This document shows positions 49,937 through 61,845 of a stretch of 64,000 bases of DNA, in pieces. Both the position numbers and the translations under genes were made by a program. Below the pieces are notes generated by a model that worked only from the letters and a program-made list of their open reading frames with translations, did no database searches and was not told where the DNA came from. The stretch's first letter is position 1. Each line of letters begins with the position of its first letter. This DNA comes from Ananas comosus (Eukaryota > Streptophyta > Magnoliopsida > Poales > Bromeliaceae), in NCBI RefSeq assembly GCF_001540865.1, contig NC_033638.1, positions 5,345,849-5,409,848 of the forward strand. Reading direction: 5' to 3'.

Positions 49937-50824
49937 ATATATATATATATATAAATTCAACCAGCCTAACATATTGTCATCACCTACTGAAAATATATAC
50001 TAAAAGAGATGATGGAGGTAATGATACACAAATGATAGAACTATTGAATATAAATATTGAAAATATCATTCTGATAGTTTAAATTTTTTTTAATTTTAAA
50101 TTTTAAATTTTTGAATCTAGTTAGATCTCTAGTCTCGTACTCCAATTTAATTTTTTTGTTTAAATAAAACTATCAAAAAAGTTGTTTGCAAAATAACAGA
50201 TTAATTTTCAATTATTTAATATTATTTAACAAAAGAATAAATTACAAAAAACTCTCTTATAAATATTTTTTTTTTACTTTTCGATCGTAATTTTTAAAAA
50301 TCTATATTTTGCCTTTTTAAATTTTAAAAATATTTTCAGAGAAATACGACGTTAATAAAAATGACAAAATAACCAAAATTATATTTTTTTATAAAAAAAT
50401 AATTTTTAATATATTTCTATCATTCAAAAAATATTTTCAGAATAAATTATAAAAAATAACCGAAATAGTAATAAAATCCTAATGAAAAAAAAAAAATATA
50501 TACAACAACTAAAAATATTAAAAGTGTAAAATATAAAAAATAAAATAAAAAAATAAGTATTTATGAGAAATTTTTTTTGTAATTTAGCATTAACAAGAAC
50601 CACGATTAGGCATACTTTGTGCATGGCAACAAAGTAATCAATTCCAAAAAGAGAACCATACAGCACACAATTAGTCCACCACATCATTAATTGTTTAAAC
50701 CCCCATTATATACACACCATATATAATCTCCCCCCCACAAAATTAAGTATCATCAAACAAACCAAAGCAATTTAATTTAGTAATTAGAGTTAATTAATTA
50801 ACCAACCATCATCCTCATTCTCAT
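49937..50824. other. 3' flank of the GT61 gene, AT-rich, no gene recognised
   Basis: The sequence is very A/T-rich with poly-A and poly-T runs. The part nearest 50825 (about 50590-50824) would be the 3' UTR of the minus-strand gene. Confidence 0.45.
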
Positions 50825-53022
50825 TCACCTCTCCCACCCGTGGTGCAGCTGCTTCTTGTGCGCCCCCTTGTGCCTCTTCTTCCTTGTCGAGGAGGAGGAG
50901 GAGATCAGATACTGATGCGCTCTCACCAGTCTCTTCTGAAACCTCTCCAAATCCAACCTCACGTTTTGCCTGTCCAAGTAAACCTTCTTCGTCACCTCCC
51001 ACCCCGTCTTCGCCACGCTCTCAGGATCGGTTAATACAGGATCTGCCCTCGGGTACTCTCTGGAGAGGGAGCTCTCCTTGGGGAGTATCTTGTACTGCGT
51101 GTACCACAGCCCCATCTTCTTCGCCGGCTCGCCGTAGTACGTGGCCGCCGCCCAGTCGGTGCCCAGCGGCACGATCTGTATGAACACCTTCCCGGGCCGC
51201 ATGAACAGGAAGTGCGTCATCGCCGCCCCGTGCACTCCGATCATCGCGTCGCTGTAGTTCAGCGCCCGGTAGATCTTGCACAGCTCCGTCGTGCGCTCCG
51301 GCCGCAGCACCTGCATGTCATATAATTAATCAAATGAATATTACATACCCTATTTTTCTCCGACAGCTGATCCCAACGTATCCAATAAAAGTAAAAATAT
51401 CATATTAAAAAAAAAAATTTATAAATGGTTCTGATAAATTTATATTTACTGATCTTCTCTTTATCATAGGAACTTTAGGTTGACATTTTTAAGTTAAACA
51501 TAATTATTAAATTTTAAACATGATTATTGAATGATCGTATTCATGTATCTGCATTTTAATCTTTTCTTTTTAACTCGGGAATACATATAATTTAAAAATG
51601 CCAATTAGGTTCTCACGTGGTTAGAAAATTAAGGACCATTTAAATAAATATAAATTTATTAGGACTGATTTGTAAGAAGAAAGAAGAAAGAAAAAAAAAA
51701 GAAAAAAAAAAGAAGAAAGAGTAGGCTGAATAAATAAATGCAATAAAGAAAGGAGCGTCATTTTTTTTTTTTTGGTTACGACTAACCTGCACTTGGAAGC
51801 CGGTCTCCTCGGCGACGCGCACGAGCTCCGCCTCATTTTCGATCACGCGCGAGCCGCTCCTGGAGACGATGACGAGCCTGGGCTTGCGCGGGTCCACCGG
51901 CGCGGGCGGAATGAGGCTGTTCCCGGGGCTGAGCATTCGGCGCTCCTCGACGCGCTCGATGTACCGAATCCGGCCCTTGTACGCCTCGTCGAGCAGCCGG
52001 CGGAAGTCCCTGACGGTCCTGTCGCCCGGCATCCTCGCGGCGTCGACCGTCAGCTCGTCGTGGATGCGCAGCCCGACGACCACCTCCGGGAAGCAGTGCG
52101 TCCGCCGGTCCCCCGAGAAGTCGACGGGCGGGTAGTCGGACAGGCGGGAGACGACGTCGCCGTACTTGGTCACCCACCAGTCGTGGTACTCCAGCACGAG
52201 GAACACCACCTTCCGGTTGTACTGCCGCGCAGTGATGTACAGCGGGATGATGCCGTCGTTGAACTCGTGGTACACGTTCCCCGTGTAGCCGCCGGTCGAG
52301 AACACCACGGCGGGCACCTCGTGCCGGACGTCGCAGCGGGGGCCGGCGGCGCGGCGGAGGGTGAGCTCGTCGATGGTGGACATCACGCTCGCCTCCCACT
52401 TTCGGGTGTAGGGTCGGATTCTCTGCTCCGCGTAACTAGCGGTATCGTTGGAGCCGGACGGGAGGAGAAGGATGGAGTTGGAGGAGGATTGCGTGCGGAC
52501 GTCTCCTCTCATGAAGCAGATGTCCGTTCGGAGTGCAGTCCGGTCGCAGCAGATTGTGTTGTTCATTCTCGAGGAGCAAGGGGGCGGGGGCAGCCTGCTC
52601 TCTCGCTTGCTAATCACGTCGCCGCCGCGGCCTCCGCAAGAGTCTGCATCATTTAAGAGAAATCACTATCACTCGATTGCTCCGCAGAAGAAGACTAGCT
52701 AATAGAGGAGGGAGGAGGAGGAGGAGGAGAAGTGCAACTTACATAGAAGGGGGCAGAGTACTGGAGGGGAGGAAGAGGAGAAGAAGAAGAAGATGAGCAG
52801 AGCGAGAGCCAGGGAGGAGAGGAGGCAGACGAGCTGGCGACGGCGGCGGAGACTGATCATGCCGGGCTTGCTGAAAGCATGCTTGATCTTGGAGCTAGCC
52901 AGACCGTCCTCGTAGTAGTACATGACGGGAGGGAGGTGGTGGTGCTGGTGGTGCTGGCAGCTCTGCTCCGACTCGCTCTTTCGCAGCTGAAGAACGTAGA
53001 TGCGGTGGTGGTGCTTCACCAT
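50825..53022 (-). CDS. GT61 family glycosyltransferase, probable Golgi xylan arabinosyl/xylosyltransferase (3 exons, 540 aa)
   Basis: Exons on the minus strand are 53022-52743, 52643-51787 and 51310-50825; both introns are GT-AG and phases close (1623 nt). Residues 1-63 form a His-rich, basic cytosolic tail (MISLRRRRQL next to the membrane). About 64-82 is a single hydrophobic anchor, so it is a type II Golgi protein; a serine-rich stem follows. The catalytic part has GT61 landmarks: CDRTALRTDICFMRGDVR, FSTGGYTGNVYHEFNDGIIP, THCFPEVVVGL, PRLVIVSRSGSRVI, MIGVHGAAMTHFLF and IVPLGTDWAAATYY. GT61 enzymes in monocots add arabinose or xylose to xylan; the exact acceptor cannot be told from sequence. 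Later in-frame ATGs (Met34, Met55) could also serve as start and would keep the anchor. A 294-aa open frame on the opposite strand is a GC-driven shadow. Confidence 0.92.
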
Positions 53023-53420
53023 CCGCGCAGTGTGACTTTACCTTACCTTCCTCGCCAGCTTAGAATAAAGCGAAAAACAGAGAGAGAAGCAAGCGCTGGA
53101 GGGGTTTTGGAGGGTAGGAGTTCGGAGTTTGAAATGGAGTGGGGTGATGGGGAAATGGTTTTTGTAGTGTGGATGGGGTGGGTCAGGAGCATTGGGTGGG
53201 GGTTAGAGTGCCAGGCTGGAATGGGCTGTGGGGCACAATGATGATAGTGAGAGATAGAGAGAGGGAGAGAGGAAAAAGAAAAAAAAAAAAAGGGAAAGTA
53301 GGTCTGGCGGGCCATTCTGCGTCCCTGTTTCAGCTGGCTGCTCCAACTATATTTCTCGCCCCTAGAAGTAGCAATCCGAGTCAGATATTTCATATTTGAC
53401 AACAGGAGAAAACTTCTTGC
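53023..53420 (-). promoter_or_regulatory. 5' flank of the GT61 gene
   Basis: On the minus strand this region carries a CT-rich tract (about 53249-53290, CTCTCTCCCTCTCTCTATCT), the pyrimidine patch typical of plant core promoters or leaders. A weak TATA-like AAATATAG lies near 53350. No firm transcription start can be given. Confidence 0.4.
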
Positions 53421-54431
53421 TTCCGTAGGACCCATTAAATGCACAATTATTATTCAAGTTGCTTTAAAGAAAACCTCCAATGGGAAGAGCTATTTAAACA
53501 AAAATTACCCAAAAAAACCTTTAATTTAAAATTTCTGCTTACCTATTATTGTTCTATGCTAAACGTATTTATGAATGGTCACCGCTTGAACCTAGAGGCT
53601 CCATTGTGAGGCCAAACAGACTCTAAATAAAATTACTTCTGTCGTATTGCTGATGCTAATTATTAATTTTCTAACTTCGAGTTGTTAGAAATATATAATT
53701 TATTTATTTAAAGTATATATATACAACACACATGAGGCCTCAATTATGATTCGATTTAATCAGCTTTCTGCCATTTTGAATATAATTCAATCTAACCTGA
53801 CCTCTCGTCATTTCGAACATGACTCAGTCTAATCCGACCTCCCGCCACAGGACGGGATACTAACATTCTTAAACCAACACTTTCAATGAAATTTATGATC
53901 AGCAGTTTTAAATGAAAATTTGTAATTTTGAGATTTATAAGTTTATTATAGCTTTCCACCAATCGTATCTAAAATGCTAAACTTGCTGTTTTTTAAAAAA
54001 TGTTATTTTTTCTAGTTGTGCAAAATAAAAGATATTTCAACAGTTGGCCCTAGCAAACACTTACTTATAAGTTATAACCGGTGAACTTGTATAAAGTTTA
54101 CCTAAACAATAGCGAATTTCAAAATCGATATTTGAACTTTAAAAATTTTAGTTTAGTAACTAAATTCGGGGTAATAAATACTTGCACTTTGGAACTTTTG
54201 TATATACTGTTTTTGACAGAATATTATGCCAATTACAAAAATGTTCTGAATAATTAAAAATTATTTTCTTAAAATATTATTGTATACTGAAAAATTTAGA
54301 TTATAAAATTATTTCTTAACTGTTTCTTGAGTTTCGTTTTCATACATTATTAACCCAACAACCAAATAAAAAAACCCACTACCTATAATTCAGATAGAGA
54401 TGGTTTGGTTAACTAACAAGAAATAATTAAA
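53421..54431. other. Intergenic, no gene recognised
   Basis: The region is AT-rich. A weak internal repeat (TCTAACCTGACCTC and TCTAATCCGACCTC, about 53790-53845) is visible. No open frame resembles a protein. Confidence 0.4.
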
Positions 54432-54805
54432 AGCGTTAATTACCTATATACCCCTCAAAATTTTTAAAATATTTTATTTTTATTTCAAATAAACCCCTAG
54501 TATATTTTTATTATTTAAAAATACTTTTGCAGTTAATGCCTGTTAAATTATCTCAGATTAAATACGGTTTAAATTTTTACCAAAATTTAAAAAAATAAAA
54601 TATTTCTTTTGCTCTTAATTTAAGTGCAAATAAGAAAAGCCAGTTACGGTAAATGAGTATATTTAAAGAAAAAAGGCAAAATATTTTTTTGTTCCTAACT
54701 TAAGTACAAATAAAAATATTTTTGTTCCTAACTTAAATACAAATAAAAAAATTAGTAACGAGAGATAGGTACATTTAAAAGAGCAAAAAAATACTTCACA
54801 GAGAT
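54432..54805. repeat. Dispersed AT-rich family, copy B
   Basis: It begins TTAATTACCTATATACCCC and contains CAAATAAACCCCT, GTTAAATTATCTCAGATTAA and a repeated TTTGTTCCTAACTTAA block. The same order occurs at 57605-57955. The right end is CAGAGATATTCC in this copy and CAGAGATACGATC there. Confidence 0.6.
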
Positions 54806-54827
54806 ATTCCATAGCCCTATAGTATTG

Positions 54828-55259
54828 TGATGGCCCAACTTTCTAGGTGTCACCCATCCTACAATTATGTGAGGGTCCAACTTTTCAAGGGATTACTTAT
54901 TCTAAACTATTTTAATCCTAACATTCTTAATTCTCTTAATTTTTTGGATCTAATCATCTACAAAATTGTTATAGACAGGTTAGGAGTTTTAACTCTATTA
55001 TATTTTATATATAAAATAATCTAAGGTCTCACATTTTCTCTCCATTTAAGTCCTAACATTTATTTTCGGCTCGTAATTTATTCTGATACCAACTATGACA
55101 CCCCACTTTCCAACGGGTCATCCATCCTAAAACTACTCAATCCCTAATGCGCTTAACTTTCTTAACCTCTTAGATTTAAATATCGTCCAAAATAATATAA
55201 CCGGATTAAGAGTTTTAGTTATATTATATGTTATATATAAGATTATATGGGATCTTACA
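54828..55259 (-). mobile_element. Very compact TRIM-type LTR element
   Basis: Two LTR-like repeats, 54828-55033 and 55096-55259, start TGA and end TCTCACA or TCTTACA. The 62 bp between them hold, on the minus strand, TGGTATCAGA (55091-55082, Met-tRNA primer site, four bases inside the 5' LTR) and a purine tract ATGGAGAGAAAA directly before the 3' LTR. The left LTR is longer because of an internal partial duplication near its start. LTRs are clearly diverged and no target duplication is visible, so it is old. No coding region is present. Confidence 0.8.
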
Positions 55260-55282
55260 AATTCACTAATAAAATTTAATTT

Positions 55283-55313
<31 letters not shown>

Positions 55314-55333
55314 AACTTTTTGAGGTATGTATA

Positions 55334-56393
55334 TGGAGTCCGGCTACTATACTCTTATGAGTACGATCGCCTTCGTACTCATAAGTTATTTTCGATGGTA
55401 GAGGTTCCGAATCGACGATCCATACCGTTAAATATTTTCTAGAGCGTTTAAAACTTCTAGAAATCAAATTTCATAATTTTTCGACATTAGTTACCTTACG
55501 ATCAAAAGCTCACAAAATTAATAATTTTTAGCGGCCGGTACGTGATACTTGCTAGTTTACCGGAGGAAAAAAATCGGAATAGATTGAATTTTTGATAGAA
55601 AATTTTATTCACTACCTATTAGATAAAGATCAATAACTCCGATCTTAAATTGAAAGATCCGATCATCCACTTTAGGACGTTGTTTGATTTCGACCTTTCA
55701 TTTTATGCCTGCTTGATGGATTTTATTATGGTTTCTAAAAATTACGAAATTTATTCTCTAGAATATGAATGTCAATGGGTATGGATATCCGAAATTTTAT
55801 TCGAATTCGAACTCGAATGAAACGGATATATCCGATGGATATGGATATGGATTTGGATGTGGATATAAAAAATAAAAACCCGACGGATATGGATTCGGAT
55901 ATGGATCCGACCTATAACGACTACCGACCCAACCCCTGAATTTATTTGTATATATAATATATAGTATATTATAATATATATATATATATAATATATATTA
56001 TATATATATATATTATATTTGATGTTATATTTGAATTGGTATTTTAAAATTTTTAAATTATATAATAATATTTTGAAATATGAAAAAAGAAATATTGTTT
56101 CGGGTTCAATTTTCGGTTCGGATTCAAAGGTTTCGGGTTTTGAATTTTGGTGTCGGGTTCGGGTTGTGGATATGGAGATTTTAAACTCCTTCGTCAGGTT
56201 CGGGTTAGCTCTCGATTTGGGTCGGGTTCGCGTTCAGGATTTTTAAAATCCGCTCATCGATCGTTGATAGGTGACTCCTTCTCTAGAAGTTTAAAATACT
56301 TAAGTCATATTAACATAGTGATCGTCGATTCGAAGCTTGCCATATCAAATAATTATGAATAGCGAAGAGCCTAATACGTCATAAGAGTGCAGT
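55334..56393. mobile_element. (TA)n-associated palindromic element, family 1, copy 3, split by a hAT MITE
   Basis: The left arm (55334-55763) and right arm (56281-56393) are inverted repeats: a GTTTAAAACTTCTAGAA segment near 55447 is mirrored at 56281-56300, and GAATCGACGATC near 55408 is mirrored by GATCGTCGATTC near 56322. A subterminal hairpin (CTTATGAGTACGA...TTCGTACTCATAAG) is well preserved on the left and decayed on the right. (TA)n lies at the right edge. Without the 517-bp insertion and one duplication copy the body is about 535 bp, like copies 1 and 2. Confidence 0.72.
55764..56280. mobile_element. hAT-like MITE with CCCGAA/TTCGGG arms, second copy
   Basis: It is the same family as 45766-46278 in inverted orientation, 517 versus 513 bp. 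It is bounded by the exact 8-bp duplication CTCTAGAA (55756-55763 and 56281-56288). The left end TATGAATGTCAATGGGT is close to the family terminus; the right end (GATAGGTGACTCCTT) has decayed. The centre is (TA)n-rich. Confidence 0.85.
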
Positions 56394-57604
56394 AGTCATA
56401 CTCATATATAATATATATATAATATATATATTACTATTTATAATATATACAATTGCCTGTTAAAAAAAAAAAAAAAAGGGATCCCACGTAAGAAGAGGCA
56501 GGGTTTGGTTCACCAACAGTGACAGCCTGGCATCGTGCCATTCCATGTGAACTAGTGCGTGGCAGCGAGGTTACCTCGGGAGCATCAAATGCAGTGGGAA
56601 TAAGAATCACATTAGAAATCCAATGCCTTTTTCTCCTTTTTTTTTTCGAAAAAATAAAAGTTTAATTACTTAGTAATTAAAATTTTATACATATTTATTA
56701 ATACTTTGATAGAAAAAAATAATTGTATATAACACTAATCACAGGCAACATATACAATATAGAAAATAGTAGAACCGACCGGCCGACATGCCCCCAAAAA
56801 AAAAAAAAAAAAAAAACACTGTTACTGATATACCCCAAAGTAAAATATACATTTTATATCCACTCCATTTAAAAATTTATTTTTTTTAATTCTAGAATAA
56901 GGTTGTAAGATCTATATCTCCTTAACTTAATTTTTTTTTAAAAAAAATAAGTACTATTGAACAACTAAATTAAAATTTTGTCAAATTTATAGATAGGTTT
57001 GTCAACTTTCGTAATTTAAATAATATTTAGTAAATAAAATTAAAATAATTAACAGTTAATAATTGATAGAGATATTAAATTTAACAAAATTTTGAAGTAA
57101 ATTGAATGTAACAACTCAAAAAAGAGCCTAATTAAACTACAAAATTCCCCTTTGCACTTTTATTTTCTGTCTCAATTATCTTGTTGCATAAAATTTCGGT
57201 CCAAATTAAACTCTCCATTTACCATTATGTCAAATAAGCTATATATAAATTTCGATCACCGAATTTGGATGTGGAACTTAATAAAAACAAGTTGGCTAAA
57301 GACAATTTTTGTATTCAATAAAACGCAATCACATAAATTGAATGAACTTTTTCTTAAATAACTAATTTTGATTTTTTATGAAGTTATTTTTTACAAATTT
57401 AGATATATTATATAAATTATAACTTCGAAAGTTGTTTCATTATGAAGCTATTATGATATCACGTACACTATAAGATACAAATTGAGGGAAAAAAATTTAT
57501 GGCAAGAGGTGCAAATGGAATTTTGCAATGTAGCTTAAAAGAAAATTGGTGGTTGTAATTTCAAAACTGCCTTTTGTTGAGGGGGTCTCCATATATTTTT
57601 ACTT
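56394..57604. other. Intergenic AT-rich DNA, no gene recognised
   Basis: It contains (TA)n at 56400-56440, poly-A runs near 56463 and 56797, and otherwise unique A/T-rich sequence without coding signs. Confidence 0.4.
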
Positions 57605-57955
57605 AAAAAAATAATTATCTACATGTCTTTTAAAATTTTTGAAATATCTTATATATTCTTTTTTTTAATTCAAAATATACTCCTCATTTTTTTTTCGTTA
57701 TTCAAAAATAATTTTGCTGTAAGTTATTTTAGGTTAAATCGTGAGTTAAAAAAAAATCAAAATACCTCATTTATCCCTAACTTAAGGACAAATAAGAAAA
57801 GTTGATGACGATAAAAAGGTATATTTGAAAGTGCAGAAAAGAGTTAAAATACTTTTTTTGTTCCTAACTTAAAAATAAATAAGAAAAAATTGGTAAGGAT
57901 AAAAAAAATTATTTAAAAGTGCAAAATAGTAAATTTACAGAGATACGATCATTTC
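57605..57955. repeat. Dispersed AT-rich family, copy C
   Basis: It is collinear with copy B (54432-54805). Shared blocks are TTTTAAAATTTTTGAAATAT, the ACTCCTCATTTTT/ACCCCTAGTAT segment, GTTATTTTAGGTTAAATCGTG, TTTGTTCCTAACTTAA and TTTACAGAGATA. Confidence 0.6.
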
Positions 57956-58042
57956 TAACTGTTCACTACTAGAATCTAACTCCTCGAGCGAGATAAATAA
58001 AAAAGTTTGAAATTTTTTAGAAGTATATAAATAATTGTCCTA

Positions 58043-58556
58043 ATAAAAAAAAAGAACAATTACTTATATATTCCTGAAAAATTTTCGAGTTTCTTATTTA
58101 TCCCTCTTGAACAGCTAATATTAAAATTATCTTTTTAAAGTTTCAAAATCTTTCAAATATATCACCAGAGTTAAATTCTGAACCGTCGTTATCTATATGA
58201 AATTACTATTTTGCTCTTTCAAATATAGCATTTTACTGTTAGTCTGTCACCGAATTTTTCTTATTGGCCCATACGTTAAGAGCAAAAGAAGTATTTTGAC
58301 TTTCTACTCTTCCAAATATATTTTTCTGCCGTCATTATCTTTTCTTATTTGCCCCTTAAATTAGGGGCAAAAATAGTTATTTTTACTAGGTTTTAACATG
58401 GCAGAAATCTAACTCCGGTTAATCCGAAATAATTTAACAGACACTAACAGCAGAGATATTTTTGAATAACAAAAAATATATATAAAAGATCTATTTGAAA
58501 CAAAAAGATAAATATAAATAAAATATGTCAAAATTTTAAAGGATACATAAATAATT
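58043..58556. repeat. Dispersed AT-rich TIR family, copy D
   Basis: Inverted ends of about 28 bp, AATTACTTATATATTCCTG and (from the right) AATTATTTATGTATCCTTT, enclose blocks shared with copy A: GTTAAATTCTGAACCGTCGT, GTGAAATTACTATTTTGC-like, and CCGTCATTATCTTTTCTTAT. It has no coding capacity. Confidence 0.65.
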
Positions 58557-59042
58557 ATATAAAAAAATCTTAGGCTCTTGAAATAGAAAAAGTCTGTTGT
58601 ATTGCATTTACACCACATCATCAATAATCAGCCAATCACATCTCACTTTTTGAGAGAAAAGCACATCGGAAATATTTTTCTAAAATAATCATGATAGGAC
58701 TAGTGAATCAAAAAAAATATTCTGATTGGCTGGAGATACAAATCAGTAATACAACTGGTATATTCTAGATTTTTTTTTTTTTTCCTCCGTAATGGGAATT
58801 GATTTAGAGCATTGAGCAAATTTCAAGGGTTAGGATTTGGAAGTATTTGGAAGGAGTGCTGGGTTAAGCGCGTTGGAAATCCCGGATTTCACAGCAACTT
58901 GGCAGGGAACAGTGGTTTGTCTCCTTTCCCAGCAACATTGGGATGCTCCTCTTCCTTGTTCTCTTTTATATATATACATATATTATTTATTATCATTCTC
59001 AACGCCTTTTCATGTCACTTACTTTTTTGGCCTTTTAATGAC

Positions 59043-59074
<32 letters not shown>

Positions 59075-59207
59075 GCTCATAGCACATCACTTTCTCCTTT
59101 TTGGTCTTATTCAATTCAATTACTTACGTGTATATTTTTCATTTATTATTGCGTACATTTCCTGGGTCTCCTCAATAGTTTATACGACGAAAAGAAGGAC
59201 TCAGCTT
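58557..59207. other. Intergenic with an (ATT)n microsatellite
   Basis: No gene is recognised. A (TTA/ATT)n run of about ten units lies at 59043-59074; poly-T lies near 58770. Confidence 0.5.
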
Positions 59208-59215
59208 CCTCCAGA

Positions 59216-59811
59216 TAGGGGCGGCAATTCAGCTCGCTGTTCGTGAGCCAGCTCGTGTTCGGCTCGAAATGAGCTCGGGATCGAATCGCTCATTTAGTAA
59301 ATGAGCTGAACACGAGCTGAATTTTTCAGCTTATTTAATAAACGAGCCGAACACGAGCTAGGATCAGCTCGCTCGTGTTCTGCTTGATAATAGCTCGAAT
59401 ATATATATTTTATATTTATATAATTTATATAATTTATATTTTTATATATAAATAAATAATTATATATAATATATATTTTTATTATTTAAATTTTAGCAAA
59501 ATAAATATAAATCACGGCTAATTATAAAAAGACTCATTTATATATAAAGTTTTAACTATTAGATCAAAGTCTAATGAACAGAATTTTATAAATTTATTTT
59601 TTATATATATTCAATTTAATCCTTTTAACTTATTATTCGTCGGCAGCTCATGAGCCAGCTCGTGTTCGGCTCGTTTATTAACGAGCCGAATACGAGCTGA
59701 ATTTTTCGGCTCGATACTTTAACGAGCCAGCTGTCGTTCGCTCGTTTAATAAACGAGCCGAACACGAGCTGGCTCTAGGCGCGCTCCGTGTTCGGCTCGT
59801 TTACACCCCTA
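59216..59811. mobile_element. hAT-like MITE with AGCTCG/CGAGCT arms
   Basis: The ends TAGGGGCGGCAATTC and GTTTACACCCCTA are bounded by CCTCCAGA (59208-59215) and CCTCCAAG (59812-59819), 6 of 8 identical. Both arms repeat CGTGTTCGGCTCG and its complement; a (TA)-rich core separates them. There is no transposase. Confidence 0.78.
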
Positions 59812-59819
59812 CCTCCAAG

Positions 59820-61345
59820 GGTGGTGGTTCGTACAATGCATTGAATAGAAACTATCGACTTATATTATTATTATTATTATTTATTTTTTTAATAATTTAG
59901 AGATGTTTTATCTTTTAAAAAATAATAAGTCTACGATATTCAATTTATAGTAAGTGCAATGCAATCTACACAATTTTAGACTAAATTCACATCCTATATC
60001 TCTATTATTATTTAAAAGTATTTTATTTTCTACTTGTTTTATCAGTTTTTTATTTTTATTTTTTAAACCAAATCCAAGGGCATGGGCTACAAGAATTACG
60101 CCCGTAAAGATATACAAATCTAATTTTTCTTATAATAAATATTAAAATTTTGTTTAGGCGTCAGAATTGTTAGATATGAAAATATTCCGGTATGATCATA
60201 AAAAGAAAAAAAGATTAACGATTTGTTTGACCTAAATTCTGAAAAAATAATTTTTACATAATTGATTTTTATTTGAAAATTTAATTTTGGTTAAAAACTG
60301 TAGAGCGTTTGGCTGATTTAGATGAGAAGATAGTTTATTGAAGTGATTTTGTAAAGAATTTTGACAAAAAATTTTCATGTTTGCAAATAATAATTTTTTT
60401 TACTAAATTTTATTTTAAAATAATTTAAAATTTGAATCTAAAATCAAAATAAAATTTAAAATTTGAGTTTAAAATTAAAATCAGATTTCAAGAAGCGGAT
60501 TTTAGCTGTTTCTGATTTTGACCATCGAAAATCAAAAGACTGATTCTAAAAATCAAACTCAGATTTTAAAAATAAGGTTGCCAATTGCTTTATCAAGCCA
60601 AAAATTATTTTTGGGCCTACAATCACTTTTCAAAAGTTAAGCCGAACACCCACTAATTTTTCGCTCCTTAAACAATTTTGGCATCCATAATTTGACACGA
60701 TAGCATATATTATCTATTCTAATAATATAATTTGAAGGTTGAATATGATATCTTATTTTTGACATTTGACTACACTCCTTATCTACGAAATATATAATTT
60801 TCTTCGGTAAATCTAAGAGATGTACCAAAGTTGTATTCATGCATTCGAACAAGGCCCAATAAATATGTAATTTTGAACTTAAACATTAATGTATACTTTT
60901 AAATTGGTAATCTAACAAAGAGATTACACCAGAAATTTTATACAATCGTTTAGATGGAAGAGATAGATATATGTTTTGTGCCAATTTAAATGTGCATTAA
61001 GTTCTTTCATTGTTTGAATAGTGTGTTTGTTTGATAAAAATATGAAAGAATTAATCATATAATTTTAAATGTTGACCGAAAATAAATAACAAATTAATGG
61101 ATAGTGAAAAAATATTTAAAATTATCATAAAAATAGTTGAGAGTACCACTAGTCTCATCAAATATTTAAAAGTTTTCGGACATTAAAGCTTAACTCATCT
61201 TTTATTCAAGCGACAAAGTTTTAAATTATATATAAAATAATAATATTGTAACTACTCCCAAATTAAAATTAATGAATTTCATAATTATAATAACCTAGTT
61301 AAATCAAATGAAATTCCTATCTTAATCATCATTCAATTACCATTA
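59820..61345. other. Intergenic AT-rich DNA, possible MITE remnants
   Basis: An (ATT)n run lies near 59864. A segment at about 60223-60655 has GATTTGTTTGACC at one end and AAAAGTTAAGCCGAACACCC at the other, resembling degenerate MITE termini, but no target duplication was found. No gene is recognised. Confidence 0.4.
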
Positions 61346-61845
61346 TATGTGTAGAACGTAGTGGAAGTATTCGTTCGTACCTTTTTGCGGAAGCGATTCG
61401 CTACAACGCGATGAGCCCGGATCGTCGAGGTTGATTCACGTGTCCTTTGATCGTCCTTGATTAAATCTTCTCACGTTCCAAAACCATGATGTATCGAACT
61501 ACAAACGAGCACGATCACAAATCCACCGTTCAAGTCCCTCTTAGAATAATAGGTTGATGGAGGATATGGTTTCTCTCTTTCGTTTTCTTATTCTCTTTTC
61601 TTTTTCCGTTCGTGTTCATTTTATGTGGGATCGCCCGTCTATTTATAAGGAATTCCAAAATCCTAATAGCGTTAGAGATAAGGCCAAATCGGTTATTATT
61701 TGTTATCCTAATATGATTAGATTTATCTCTAATTAGCTTTTCAATTTGAAAGCGAGATTAATCCTAATCCAATTAGATAACATAATATCCGTCGGATCGA
61801 ACCCGCTTATGGGCGTACCCGATTCGATTTAACCGAATGCCAACA
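61346..61845 (-). repeat. 3' LTR of the second copia element
   Basis: It is about 500 bp, with TGTGTAG at the low-coordinate end and CCAACA at the high end on the plus strand. The inner limit is set by the adjoining purine tract; the outer limit is inferred from the TG/CA rule, because the partner LTR is not in the window. Confidence 0.7.

Noticed and set aside
51772..52656. 294-aa open frame on the plus strand opposite the GT61 gene
   Set aside because: It is the shadow of the GC-rich exon 2; the minus strand has clear GT61 motifs and splice sites.
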